Below, piece after piece: positions 47,083 through 59,140 of a DNA stretch of 64,000 nt; position 1 is the first letter of the stretch; each line of letters opens with the position of its first letter. Origin of the DNA: Dillenia suffruticosa (Eukaryota > Streptophyta > Magnoliopsida > Dilleniales > Dilleniaceae). The translations under genes were made by a program, and so were the position numbers. A model generated the notes under the pieces. It was not told where the DNA came from, did not search any database, and saw only the letters and a list, made by a program, of their open reading frames with translations. The stretch covers positions 11,434,001 through 11,498,000 of the forward strand of contig JAVTVX010000035.1 in assembly GCA_033439265.1 (NCBI GenBank), in the 5' to 3' direction.

Positions 47083-49979
47083 ACTAATGGCAGATTTCAC
47101 GTTTTGTACCGTTCATTTGTTTTTTTTTTTTTCCAGGACACACCGATATCTATTCCAGTTCCCAAGCCTTGCCAAAATGCAGAACTATTCTGTTGTTCTA
47201 CGTGGAAACAATCTGCTTATACTTTTACTAAAGATAATAAAGATTACAGATGGATGATCACGCTTACAAATTGGAGAAATATTTGAAATAAACATTTACA
47301 TGAAAACAGCGCAATAAAAAAAAAAAAAAAACTATTTGAGATGCTTAATACAAAACAAACAAAGAAAAGCAAAAACACATTTGGTCAAACGCATTAAAAC
47401 AACTCAATGAATTAATTTACTTTCTCTCGCTCTCTCTCGCACTGTTTATTCTTCGCATTCATTATATCTCATCGATTCCATATTCTTTGTCGTTAGTTAA
47501 ATGAATATTAAACTATTTTGTACTTGCGCACCATGATCTCATTCAGCAAAACATAGAATGACCTCGTGGTTCTACAACCCACAGAAACACGACTACTACT
47601 CTCACAACGATAGAAAAAAATTTAAAAAAGCAAATACATAAAGGTATAACATCATGCCTTTACTTTTCTTTTTTTTTACCCCGTAAACTTTATATGTTTC
47701 GTGTTAAATACACATATTGACATTCCATTTTTAAAAAATAGATCTAAGCAGTCTAAATCTAAATATAGTTAAGTATGACCTACATTCTTTTCCATTTTCA
47801 ATATGTTATAAGAATATTTTAATACTTATGTTATTTCGCTATAGCATCGTTCCACCAGGGCGTCGAGCTCCGGCCGATTTATTAGAACAAGGCCGCATTG
47901 TCGTTCCAGTACGCACAGAACCACGCTGTCATTCTCCACCCCGCATAACCATTCTGTGGATCTGCCCATCTAAGGACAGCATTCCGCCCCAGAGAACACT
48001 AAACCACTTTATTGTTCCGTGAGCCACAGAACGACATCATTCTCCGCGCACAACGACAAAAAAGAATTTTACGAAGATAAAAAAACAAGCTTGACAATAA
48101 CATTATTCAGGTCTATTTTAAACTTTTGCACACAGGCTAGGTTTTCTCATACTGTGATTCAAAAACTTTCCCATTAAATACCATCCAGTGCAATATTAAA
48201 TACATTCTATTAAACGTTTACTAGAAGCAATAATGAGATCCTAGATATCAAAATAAAAATATTCAATTATACCACAGTTCGATTTATTTCCAATATCGTT
48301 ACATTATTTCGACTGTCAGATCCTTCAACGAATTTTTTTTTTTTGTTTTTTGCAGAACAACTCCACGAAACAAAAAAAATAAACCTTTCCACTTTATTTT
48401 ACACAAACTAAAACAATGCAAAATTTTTTTTATCGTTTACATGGATTTTCCCTATGAACCCTACAAAAAGCAACCGCCCAAAAAAAAATAAATATATGTA
48501 TATATCATGGCTCATAAACTAGCACACAGTCCTCCTTTTGCTTTGACTAGAATGGAGTCAAATTCGAATTCTACTACACGCAGAACCATCCTGTAAATCT
48601 ATGACCCCCGGAACCATAATATTGTTCTGCTCGTCCGAAAACTCTCTGCTTCTAAGCGTACGACAACAAAAAAATATTTAAAAAAAAAAAGCTTTCCACG
48701 AATAATATTAATTGGGTTCTTTTTCCCCTTTAGCACACAACCAGCTTTTGTAACACTTTAATTTAAAAATTCTATCATTGAATACCAATCAAACAACTAC
48801 TTAATCCATTCCATTAAGCATTTAATCAACGGACCAACTAGCGCGCAGTAAACTACTCTGCAAACACAAATCTAGAGAACCCTTACCAAACCAAAATTTC
48901 AAAAACCTCAACCAGAAAAAAGAACAACCAGGATCGCACAAAAAAAACAACACCGCAGAACAAAATCATACAGAGTATAACTGACATAGGACTACCTTGC
49001 ACAAATACCAAAAGGATAAACAAATGGCAGATGACAAAAAACGAATGCTCTATGCTCCTCGCTTCCAATATTCATCAGCCGATTTGTTTCTTTTTTTTAA
49101 TTCTTTAATTTCTTCTGTGATGTCTAATTTAATATTTATTATTTTATTTATTTAATTATTCAATTATTTTAATCAATTTATTATTATGTTATTATTTTCT
49201 ATTTAAAATTCTTAATTTCAAATGTTATTAATATTAAAAAAAAATTTATTCAATGATATCATTCAAATATATCGAAAACGAAAGATTAATATCAAGTGAG
49301 GCATGAAGAGAAAAAAAAAAAACACAACCAACGCACACTGTGGTGTGCCAGTTCTTAGTTCTTCATTATGTTTTAATATTACAACAATGCTCTCACAGAA
49401 CTAGCAATTTTGAAGAATATCGTCGCAGCCATTATGGTTTACTTTAGATGTTAGAAACTACTTGGCTAGCATAGCTGTGACATTTTATTCCAATCCCTCA
49501 GTGTTTTACACGTCTACATACTTTGGCAACAGTAATAGGCATGTTATGGTAGAAATAGAAGATACTAAAGTGGAGAATTAACATTGCATTTGGCGCAGAA
49601 CAAAAAGTAAATAATATCTGAAAGGGTGAAAAGTAGCTCCTCCATTAGAAAGACCTAGCTTACACCTAATTTGGTCATAAACAGCATAAAATGACCAGCA
49701 TCCTGGACAACACATTGAAGAGAAAAAGAAGATGAAAGATCTTGAATGCCACATAATTTCATACCCAAAAAGTTTTTGCTTTTGCCCCCGTCACTTGTTG
49801 CCTGATTGCGCAACCCCTTTATACCTCAAAGCAAAAAAAAGCAAACCAAGGAAAAAAAAAACTCATAAAGAGAAGGCAAACAATAGACGAAAACCTGATC
49901 ATTGTTTCCCAAAACTTTACCCGATTGTCAAGCAATATGAAAGAGTGCAAGCCAAATTTATAAACCACCTAAACGGTGT
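47083..49979. repeat. Helitron interior with GTTCTGC/GCAGAAC cluster 2
   Basis: Degenerate copies of the GTTCTGC/GCAGAAC repeat occur at about 47550-47600, 47845-48050 and 48570-48640 (variants such as GTTCCRC and CAGAACCA), separated by AT-rich DNA. No supported reading frame was found. Sequence from 49085 to 49250 is almost pure A/T. A short hairpin at about 49332-49349 was examined as a second Helitron end and rejected. Confidence 0.5.
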
Positions 49980-52033
49980 TCATGAAATCTGTCCACATGG
50001 TGATCCATCAGATTTTTTCTTCAACCGATTCAAATCTTCTCGAAGAGAAGCAACGCGAGAACCCATATCCTTGATTTCTTCACCGAGAAAACCAGCAAAA
50101 CCTTTGACCTGCGATCCAGATGAATTCTCGTTTTCCTTGCCACATAGAAAAGATTCCTCCAATCCAGCTCTGCGGACAAATTCTTCCGCCTTTCTCAGTT
50201 TCTCCACGAGTTCTTCATTCCTCCTTTCATATTCTTGCTGAATTTCCAAGACCCTTTTCTCTGAAACTTTCAAAGCCTCACCTCTCTCCTCTGCTAATTT
50301 TATAGCAGCTCGCCACTCACCCTCAGTCTTTCTCAGTATAGCATCCAACTTCTCACATTCTGATATAGCTACACTGCTGATTTCATAGGATGATTGAAGA
50401 TCGGCCTTCAATATTTCCAACATTCCTTCCTTCTTTTTTATCATTATGGTCAGCTCTTGTATCCTTTCGGTAGCAGCAGCAGTCACACCAGAATTCTCCT
50501 CCAACTTCCCATGCATTTCATTTATTATTCTTGTTTTTCGCAGTCTTTGAAATTTAACAAATGTGGCAGCCTAATTTAAAAAAATATACACACACAAGTA
50601 AAAAAATTCTGATTTCACGCATTGTATATTTTCATACCAAATATATCATGCGTTATATTTCCAAAAAATGTTAACATCTATGGAAAAACTACCTGAAGCA
50701 AAAAATTCATGACAGCATCATCTCCTTCTTCCAAGGATAACTGGTTCAATAGACTTTCCTTGTGACTAAAACCAATTCCATCCGCAAACTTTCTCGCTTC
50801 TTCCAAATCCAAATGGCAAAACTCTGGATGATAGCCGCTTACGGCAACTCCCTTCTGTTTCGCATCTCTGGACCTATCAATGGGCGCAACAACACTGCTG
50901 GAGCCACTCTGAACAATTAACATTTCGTTTGCTAACTCTGTTTCTTTTTCTCCCAGCAATTCCATGGGCCCTGCAACAAATTCTTTTCCCAGATCTGCCT
51001 TCCTCTGACCATCATTCTCTTCATCACAAACAATGACCAAATCCTTCAAGTTCTCACCAGCAGTCCCAACAGTACCGCTCTCTTCCCTTTCTTTTCTTAC
51101 CTCCTCACTCTCATCCCCTTCGTTACTCCCGGATCTACAAACAAGCTTTCTTTTCCTTCTATGATGACCCTCTTCTGGTGTATGCTCATCAGGCTGACTT
51201 ACTTCCGCCTCCAACTTTTTTTGCGTTATATTTCTTATTTCTTTTATGGTCATCACTCTGTCCAGGTCATCAACTTGTGCAAACCTTAGAGAGTCCACAA
51301 CTTCCATTGCTCTTTTCTCTACCAAGATTGCCCTTTCGATCTTCACATTCTCATTTAACAAAAGACCAGCAAACATTAACATCTCATCGTGGATGAGTGT
51401 ATCCACCCAAATAGAACTCCCCTTCCCAACACAATATCTACCAACTGATTTCACAAAATCCCCATGCACAGAAACAGAAGTGAATGGGTTGCAAGCCGAT
51501 ATGAGAGGTTCACCTTCTGCTGGTATAAAAGGCAGCAAACTTTCCTTTAGAAACTCCACAAAGAAAAACTTTCTCTTCCACGATCTATCGAGAGTCTCCC
51601 TATAATAAAACTTCCAGTTCGACTCTTTACGTGGTTGAATGCAGTACCAATCCTCATTGGCACCTCCTATTGCACACTTTCTTAGAACGAAAACAGAGAG
51701 CAAAATTTCAAAATCAAACCTCAACCAACAGAAACTTACCAAACTGACAACAGCTACTATCAACCTCCACGCACTGGGAATGAACAAAGTTGGAAATATA
51801 TTCCAACCTTTTAGGACAACTGACAAAGGACCTAAATACGACACCCGTACACCGTATCTTACATACTCCTTATACATGGGCACGGATCTCTCTCCCACTT
51901 GATTCGCTCTTTCGTCCCCTCTCGGCAACCTCAAACGAAAATCAGAACCTAAACCCATTTCTTTCGCTGTGGTTTCCAATTCTTTGCGCGTCATTATGCT
52001 CTTAATCTCACTAATGCTTCTTGCTTTTTCCAT
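49980..52033 (-). CDS. Two-exon 643-residue transposon-associated protein with coiled-coil tail
   Basis: Exon 1 is 52033-50693 and exon 2 is 50570-49980, joined by a 122-bp intron (CTTCAG|GTAGTT ... TTAG|GCTGCC) in phase 0. The whole frame is open. Residues about 30-160 (LRLPRGDERA, a YGVRV region, SAWRLIVAVV, WYCIQPR, WKRKFFFVEF) resemble the N-terminal domain of plant transposon-associated proteins (Pfam Transposase_28, putative gypsy-type). RRKRK at 292-296 could be a nuclear signal. Residues about 300-400 are acidic and low-complexity. Residues 448-643 are a long charged coiled coil (TERIQELTIMIKKKEGMLE through LREDLNRLKKK). It lies inside the Helitron, opposite to the helicase, in DNA otherwise full of repeats. 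It may be a captured gene or an accessory element gene. Function unknown. Confidence 0.7.
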
Positions 52034-53190
52034 TCTGCCGTAGCAATTAACTCGTTCTATCCCTGAAACTAAACCTAAACTTTTTTACTTTTCTATACAA
52101 TATCTAATAGCAAAACAAACAACATGGCCAGCGGTTCCAACACCCATCATAAAAATACTAATACATTGATCCCATAAAAAACAACTCAGATCACAGTACT
52201 TGCATCAGACCGTACTATTGTCTTCCTTCATAAGATTTTTTTTGTCTATCGCAAAATAAACCAAACAAAAAGATACAAAAAAACAACCAACAAATTCCAT
52301 CAATCCTCCCCCATTACATACTTTCTGCGTTTATGTTATTTTCTTCCGATCTGCTTTATACAACCCAAAAAATCACTATATACAACAAACAGAACAAAAC
52401 AACAAAACAGATAGCAATAGATTAACTTAGCGTATTTAATAGATTCCGGCATCCATTTATCTGTTTTTGAAAATCCCTGGTTGTTTTTCTCAAATAGTTG
52501 ACTCTATAACAAAGGCACCCAAACAATAACACTCTATATACCGCATAAACCTAACGATACTTACTTGGAACTTGTTTTCGGAACCGTTTTCTTAAAAATA
52601 TCTATTCTCTGCACTGTGCTTTCCTCTGGACAAACAAGAAATGAAACAAGCAGAGCAAATCGCCAAAACAAGAAATATCCTGTGAACAAAAAAACCAAAC
52701 CAGCAAACAAAGGAATGCGCTCTGAAAAGAATACTATAAAGAAATACCAAAAGGATACAAATAAAACAAAGCAAGGAAGAAGAAAAGACAACAAGCCGAA
52801 GAAAGCAAAAGGCGTATCCCAAAAGATATCAAAACTTCTAAAAATCACGCCCTTTGCGTAACTCTCTTTCTTACCGTTTATTGCGAGCATTTATTACGAC
52901 TGACATACCCTATTCTCCTAAGCCCTCGTTCTTAGATTTACATACATACCATCCTATCAGGAACACTTGTTTCCCTTTTTTTTTTTTTTTTTTTTACATA
53001 CAACATTCAACTTTTACATTTATATCTTCTAAAATTAACTTTATCAAATATTTCCCTTACAGATTATTCTTTTTGATATAATTCCGTTCTTACACGAACA
53101 TTAATATTATGCAACTATTTTTTCCACTTCATTTGAGATGCTTAACGTTGAATAGCTATTTCAGATTTAAATAATATGTACCCTACAAAA
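52034..53190. other. Region upstream of the 643-residue gene
   Basis: AT-rich with many CAAAACAAACAA-type phrases. Two opposed frames at 52561-52890 (hydrophobic on the minus strand, lysine-rich on the plus) are mirror images of one low-complexity stretch and are not accepted. This region would hold the promoter of the minus-strand gene, but no clear TATA box stands out from the AT-rich background. Confidence 0.35.
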
Positions 53191-53199
53191 TATCACAAA

Positions 53200-53815
53200 A
53201 AAACTACCATTTCAAAAAACCACAACTCACTCCACAAACATCTGGTACTTCCCTTCGCAGGACCCACCACCGCTTCTCCCCACTACTGAACCACAACACG
53301 ATTCTACCAACCGCACAACCACCTGGAGGTTCCACCAACCACAGAGCCACAACAGTTCCACCAATCACACAAACAATGGTTATACCTGCAGCCCCCCACG
53401 CCCAAGTTCTGCCAATCTCACAATCACGACTTACAACAAAAATACAATAAAATACAGCTGGCCAAAAACTATTATATCCTCTCAATATAACATTCCACAG
53501 ATACATTTTTCCCGTATTTATTTAGTTCCATATATATTTTACATAGTGTTCAATAAATACGTTTACATTTACTTTGAATGTTCAATTATTTTTACTCTTA
53601 TAAAATTTCGCTTTTTGATAAAATACCGTAACCTCGTACTTCTCCTACGTTGTTCTGCTGCATAACAGAACCACCTCGTTTGGCTACCTAACAGAACCTC
53701 ATGCCTATGCCATATATTCCTACGTAGCACAAACACCTGGTTCTCCTACGTGGCAGAACCATCTTTCTGTCCTTCCAAGGTTCTGCTACACAGTAGAACC
53801 CTGTCGTTTGATATT
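53200..53815. repeat. GTTCTGC/GCAGAAC cluster 3
   Basis: Between 53225 and 53420 degenerate forms (CCACCTGGAGGTTCCACC, ACAGTTCCACCA) recur. Between 53640 and 53815 clearer copies appear, for example GTTCTGCTGCATAACAGAAC, and CTACGTGGCAGAACC close to AAGGTTCTGCTAC. Confidence 0.65.
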
Positions 53816-53939
53816 TAATTATTTTCGCTCTTATATATATATTTTTTAATATTATCATTATTATTCAAATCAACACTGCTTATCATTAAATGATTATTTA
53901 TAGATATTTTTAGATTAAAAAAATAAAAGTACTAAAATT

Positions 53940-56900
53940 AACAAAACTACCTACGAAGTGTAGAACTTTCCATATAGTTCTGCGAAGTGCAAAACTATGC
54001 ATGTAGTTCTGTGAACTGTAGAACCACCAAAGTAGTTCTGCACAACTACCAAGGTAGTTCTGCCAAGTGCACAACTACTAAAGTAATTTAGTATTCAATT
54101 TAATATTTTATAAAATTTTTTATTTTGATTTTGTATTACAAGTAATCAACAATATGAATATATATAAAAAATATTTAATATTTAATATATAAATTATGAA
54201 ATAATAATTTTTAATATTACAAATTAGTATTAATACTAAAAAAATATTAATGTTGTAAGAATTAAATATTTACAATATGTAATATTTTATTTTAAAACCT
54301 GAAGTATTAATATTTAATATATTAAAATATTAATGCTAAAATTTATATATTAAAAAGTTTTACAATTTGCAAAATTTAAAAAATTCTTATTATGCGACTT
54401 TGGTGGGTTGCCATTCAGAAACTTTAAAAGATTTAGCCCCTAAAAAAAAATTCCGTCGACGAAAGCATTACAGATATTTTAGATATTTTTAATGCAATCA
54501 TAAAATTTTCTAATCGAATTATTATTATTTTTTGCATAGTATTATAGTATGACGCATTTAAGTTTTTTAATAAAAAATATTTTACAATTTTTTAACTTGG
54601 TATTTCTATAATCTTAAATAAATATTATTTTATGAAAATCATAATATATGAAGTCACTAATGAAAAAAAAAATGACCATTAAGTATGGAGTCACCCCTGC
54701 GTCGATGAAGCTGTATACTTTGTTCGACGAAACATTCACACTCATTGTTCTTCTTCCTATCTGGATTGCCTAAAAAAGAAAATAGATTTTATTTTTCTTT
54801 TTTAACTAAACCATATTATTATTAAAAAAGTACAGATTCAACTTCAAAATAGTAATATAAATATATTAATCATGAATTTTTTAAAATTTTCAAAAAATTT
54901 CAAGTATAGTGACGATTGATATTTTTATTATAATGTTATGCAAAATTTTTAGTGCATATATACAAATATTTCCATTTAATTGATATAAGAAAAATCATAA
55001 TTTTTAAAATACTAAGAAACAACTATTTTGTAAATATTTTCAGATTAAAAAAATACAGGAACTAAAATTGATAGAACTACCAGCGAAGTACAGAACTACC
55101 AAAGTAGTCATACGAAGTGCAGAACTATCTAGGAAGTTCTACCAAGTGCAGAACCATCAGGGTGGTTTTACGAAGTGCAGAACTATCCATGTAGCTCTGC
55201 GAACCGCATAACTACCAAGGTGGTTCTGCACAACTGTCAATTATTAAATGATAACTTTTTAATATTACAAATTAGTATTAATACTGAAAAAATATTAATG
55301 TTGTAAGAAATAAATATTTAAAATATGTAATATTATATTTTAAAACCTGAAGTATTAATATTTAATATATTAAAATATTAATGCTAAAATTTATATATTA
55401 AAAAATTTTACAATAAGCAAAATTTTAAATATTCTTATTATATGATCTTGGAGAGTTGCCATTCAGAAATTTTATAAAATTTAGCTCCTAAAAAAAATTT
55501 GTGAACGAACACATTACAAATATTTTAGATATTTTTATCACAATCATAAAATTTTTTAATCAAATTATTATTTAATTTGCATATTATTATATATGAAACT
55601 TTTAATTTTTTTTAATCAAAAATATTTTCAAATTTTTTTACTTGATATTTCTATAATCTTAAATAAATATTATTCTATCAAAATCACAATATATGAAATC
55701 ACTAAAAAAAACAAAAAAATAAAAAACCTACCATCAAGTATGAAGTCACATTTCCGTTGATGAAGCTGTATACTTTGGTTGACGAAACATTCACACTCAT
55801 TGTTGTTCTTCCCATCTAGATTGCATAAAAAAGAAAATAGATTTTCTTTTTTTTTTTAACTAAACCACATTACTATGAAAAAGTACAAATTCAATTTCAA
55901 AATAATAACATAAATATATTAATTTTGATTTCTTTTTTTTTTCAAAAAATTTCAAGTATCGTGACGATCGGTATTTTTATTTTAATATTATGCAAAATTT
56001 TTAGTGCATGTATAAAAATATTTTGATTTGATCTTATGATATTAGAAAAATTAAAATTTTAAAAATACTAAAAAAATTATTTTAGAGATATTTTAAAACT
56101 GAAAAAATACAGATACTAAAATTGACAGAACTATCTCACCACGGTGGTTCTGTGAAGTGCAGAACAACCCATGTATTTCTTCAAAGTACAGAACCACCTG
56201 ATGGTTCTGCACAAGTACCAAGGTAGTTCTGCCAAGTGCAAAACTACCAAGATAATGTAATATTCAATTTAATATTTTATAATATTTTTAATTTTGATTT
56301 AATATTACAAGTAATCAACAATTTGAATATATATAAAAAATATTTAATATCTAATATATAAATTATTAAATACTAATTTTTAATATTATAAATTAGTATT
56401 AATACTAAAAAAATATTAATGTTGTATGAATGAAATATTTAAAATATGTAATATTTTATTTTAAAACTTGATGTTTTAATATTTAATATATTAAAATATT
56501 AATGCTAAAATTTATATATTAAAAGATTTTACAATTAGCAAAATTTAAAGAATTCATATTATTTGATCTTAGTGAGTTGTCATTCAGAAACTTTACAAAA
56601 TTTAGCCCCTCATAAAAAAAAATTTCGTCGATAAACGCATTACAAATATTTTAGATATTTTAAATACAATCATAAAATTTTTGAATTAGATTATTATTTA
56701 ATCAGAACTACCATGTAATTTAATATTCAATTTAATATTTTATAAAATTTTTAATTTTGATTTAATATTACAAGTAATCAACAATTTGAATATATACAAA
56801 AATTATTTAATATTTAATATATAAATTATTAAATACTAATTTTTAATATTACAAATTAGTATTAATACTAAAAAATATTAATATTATAAGAATTAAATAT

Positions 56901-57075
56901 TTACAATATGTAATATTTTATTTTAAAACCTGAAGTATTAATATTTAATATATTAAAATATTAATACTAAAATTTATATTTTAAAAGGTTTTATAATTAG
57001 TAAAATTTAAAAAATTCTTATCATATGACATTGGTGGGTTGCCATTTAGAAGTTTTATAAAATTTAGCCCCTCAA
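53940..57075. repeat. Subterminal tandem repeats of about 1.05-1.13 kb, with palindromic heads
   Basis: Units begin near 53940, 55071 and 56119, with a truncated fourth at 56703-57075. Each opens with a GTTCTGC/GCAGAAC cluster and continues into the same very AT-rich block (landmark AAAACCTGAAGTATTAATAT at about 54293 and 55341, a diverged form near 56463, and again at about 56924). Units 1 and 2 also share GTCGATGAAGCTGTATAC-type sequence, with copies 1055 bp apart (54683, 55738). Units 3 and 4 are progressively shortened. The array stops about 90 bp before the Helitron 3' hairpin. Confidence 0.85.
53950..54083. repeat. 29-bp doubly palindromic repeat
   Basis: Successive units start with GTTCTG and are 29, 29, 22 and 29 bases long, close to the consensus GTTCTGCGAAGTGCAGAACT plus ACCAAAGTA. 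The consensus contains two overlapping palindromes: GTAGTTCTGC and GCAGAACTAC around a five-base loop, and GCAGAACTACC and GGTAGTTCTGC around two or three bases. The same unit recurs at 55071-55240 and 56119-56250. Confidence 0.8.
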
Positions 57076-57166
57076 TTTGCAGCCAAAATCAAAATTGAAA
57101 TTGATGCGAATTTTATTAAACCACACCGGGTAACTCCCCTCAATTTGTAGCCAAAATCAAAATACT

Positions 57167-57198
57167 ACACCGTGCAACGCGCGGTGTGCACCTCCTAG
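57167..57198 (+). terminator. Helitron 3' terminus: hairpin plus CTAG
   Basis: Stem ACACCGTGC pairs with GCGCGGTGT (nine pairs, one G-T) around the loop AAC. After seven bases comes CTAG at 57195-57198, followed by T. A GC-rich hairpin about ten bases before CTRR is the defining Helitron 3' signal and serves as the rolling-circle terminator. The element therefore reads left to right. Confidence 0.85.
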
Positions 57199-57199
57199 T

Positions 57200-58126
57200 A
57201 GTATAAATAGGTTAAACGAGTTGGGAGTAACAATGATATAAAACTATATTTGAACATCAATCAATTATCATTCTAGATGATAATACTACAAAAAAAAAAT
57301 GCCATTTACTAGCCCTCCTATACCATCGGTCGAAACAACCGTTAATATTGATGTTTTTTTATCAACGATTGGCTCAACCGCCGACATAGGTCATTTTAAA
57401 CCTAAAAATCACGTTCTCTCCCTCTCTTCTCTCTTCTCTACCCTGTTCTCTCTTCGTCTCGCCCTCTCCCTGTCTCTTAGCTTCATCTCCAGACAAAGGA
57501 CGACTCTCCATACAAATCAACGAAAGCTTGTTCTCTCTTCGCCTCATCTCTCAGGTTCATCTTCTCTCCCTCTCTCTTCTCTTCTCTACCTCATCGCCAT
57601 CTTCACCTCCGTTTAATTCTTCTCATTCTCTCTCAGCTTCAGATAGAGCGAGAGAAGTAGGTTACGGCTCGCATTCCTTGCGATCTTTATCGTCTACCCC
57701 AAATTCTCCTTCGATGAGTTTTGTCTCACTTTTCATTTCATGAAATTTAGATTTGTTATATTTAGGGTTTAAAATTTTCACAGTTCAGTTAGGGTTTCTT
57801 TATTTTTGTGTTCTAATTATGTTTCTGTTTTCATTTTTGAAAAATTGGGTTTGTGGGGTGTTCAGAGACACGAAAGGTGAGTTGCTGCCGAACTGTCTTC
57901 CTTCTCTTTCTTTTGATCTTTCCTAGCATGCAAAGCATTGATCGATGGTTTCTTCATCGATTTCGATCTTACTGTTTTTTCTCCTCCTCGATCTGTTCTT
58001 TGATTATGTTCTGTTGCATCTTCTTTCTCTCTCATGTCCGTGACTGTGATTGATCTCTCTTTTCGCTAAATTGTTAAATTTGTTTGGCGCAAAAAGTTGA
58101 ATAGATATTGTTTGAGAAAATTGAGA
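57200..58126. other. Region right of the Helitron, no gene recognised
   Basis: At about 57285 an ACTACAAAAAAAAATG stretch resembles a CACTA-type end, and CGGTCGAAACAACCG with a later CAACGATTGGCTCAACCG phrase is MITE-like, but no matching right end was found. A CT-rich, 5'-UTR-like stretch follows (57410-57660). Open frames here (66-105 codons) are serine/leucine-rich readings of it. It may be a promoter/leader relic. Confidence 0.35.
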
Positions 58127-59140
58127 TTATATACTATTAAAATTAAAATTAGAAGCACATGAAGTATAAGAATCAAGGTATTTCAGATCGAATATCCTAT
58201 GGCAAGTTGCACCTGTGTCTAGAATCCATATAAAATCAGAAGTAAATGAAGATTTGAAAGTCATACCTGACATACTTGCTAATGGTTTTGCCGATGAATC
58301 TTTGTTGAGCAACTCAAGAATTTGCTCATATTGAGACTGAGTAAGCATTGGAGCCTGTGATGAAACTTCCTCTTTATCACAACTATTAGTCTTTACAATA
58401 GCATTTGCAATAGTTGAGACTGAACCTTTAAAATCTTTCTTCTTAGTGAATTTAAAATTCAGTGGGAAACCAATCAATTCATAACAATTTTCTTTCTTAT
58501 GTCCCTTCTTGTGGCAATTTTCACAAATTCCATCATATTTCTTCTTTTGAGTGTTTGTTGAATAGAAGATAGTTGTTTCAACTCGATCACTAACCATCGT
58601 TCCTGTATATGAGTGTTGTGATTCTTCTTGTATCAATAACATCGAACAAGCTTGATTTATTGATGGCAATGGCACCATCAACAAGATTTGACTTCGTACT
58701 GCACCATATGTTTTATGTGACAACCTTTATTGTTGTATGTGTTGTATATACACCTCTGAATTCTCGCAAGCACAGGTTGGCAAAGAAATCAATGCTTCAT
58801 ACTCATCCCACAGTAGCCGAAGCTTGGTGAAGTAAGTTGAAATTGAATAATTTCCTTGTTCTATAGTTGAAATTTGTTTGTGAAGAAAGAAAATTCTAGA
58901 TCCATTGACTTTATTAAACCTCTCTTTCAAATCTGTCCAAACCAAATATGCATTTGTAGCAAACACAATTCCATTCTATAGTTCTTTTGTCACTGTATTC
59001 AAAATCCAAGACAAGACTGTTGCATTGCAACGCTCCCTTTGATGATGAAGTTTCTCAGAAAAATCTCCTTTGACACAAGTTCCGTCTACAAAACCTAATT
59101 TGTTCTTTTCTAGTAAAGCAATTTGCATTATCTTAATTAT
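58127..59140 (-). pseudogene. Ty1/copia gag-protease remnant
   Basis: Minus strand, from about 59140: IALLEKNKLGFVDGT, then RCNATVLSWILNTVTKEL, a TAG, then VWTDLKERFNKVNGSRIFFL and ISTYFTKLRLLWDEYEAL (UBN2-type gag). After another stop come the zinc knuckle CENCHKKGHKKENCYELIGFP (C-X2-C-X4-H-X4-C) and the protease active site WILDTGATCHRIFD, with the D-T-G triad intact, before homology ends near 58127. No LTRs were found around it, so it is an isolated fragment. It is a different copia lineage from the element at 32.9-39.2 kb, judging by its better-kept gag. Confidence 0.85.

Larger units (their letters stand above)
41520..57198 (+). mobile_element. Large Helitron (rolling-circle transposon), 5' end unresolved
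   Basis: The 3' terminus is convincing: a hairpin at 57167-57187, seven more bases, then CTAG, with a T following at 57199 as expected for insertion between A and T. Inside lie the C-terminal half of a PIF1-type Helitron helicase on the plus strand, possible RPA-like and B3-like segments, an intact opposite-strand gene, and clusters of GTTCTGC/GCAGAAC repeats that I saw nowhere else in the window. The left limit given is the first such cluster. The true 5' TC end was not found and may lie as far left as about 39541. The Rep (HUH) nuclease domain and the helicase Walker A are absent, so this copy is not autonomous. Confidence 0.7.

Noticed and set aside
49332..49349. Short hairpin (GCACAC/GTGTGC) followed by TTCTTAGT, considered as a second Helitron 3' end
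   Set aside because: The following tetranucleotide is CTTA, not CTRR, the stem is only six pairs, and repeats of the same Helitron continue to the right.
52561..52890. 109-codon hydrophobic minus-strand frame, possible membrane protein or upstream exon of the 643-residue gene
   Set aside because: The same bases give a lysine-rich plus-strand frame, composition alone explains the hydrophobicity, and no splice link to 52033 was convincing.
53950..54083. Regularly spaced palindromic repeats considered as a CRISPR-like array
   Set aside because: Units are contiguous and diverged with no unique spacers or cas genes, and the context is a plant transposon.
53950..56250. AGAAC...GTTCT pairs resemble steroid-receptor response elements
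   Set aside because: Plants lack such nuclear receptors; the resemblance of a short palindrome is coincidental.
57284..57400. Left end of a second CACTA-type MITE (ACTACAAAAAAAAATG)
   Set aside because: No matching right terminus or 3-bp target duplication was found downstream.
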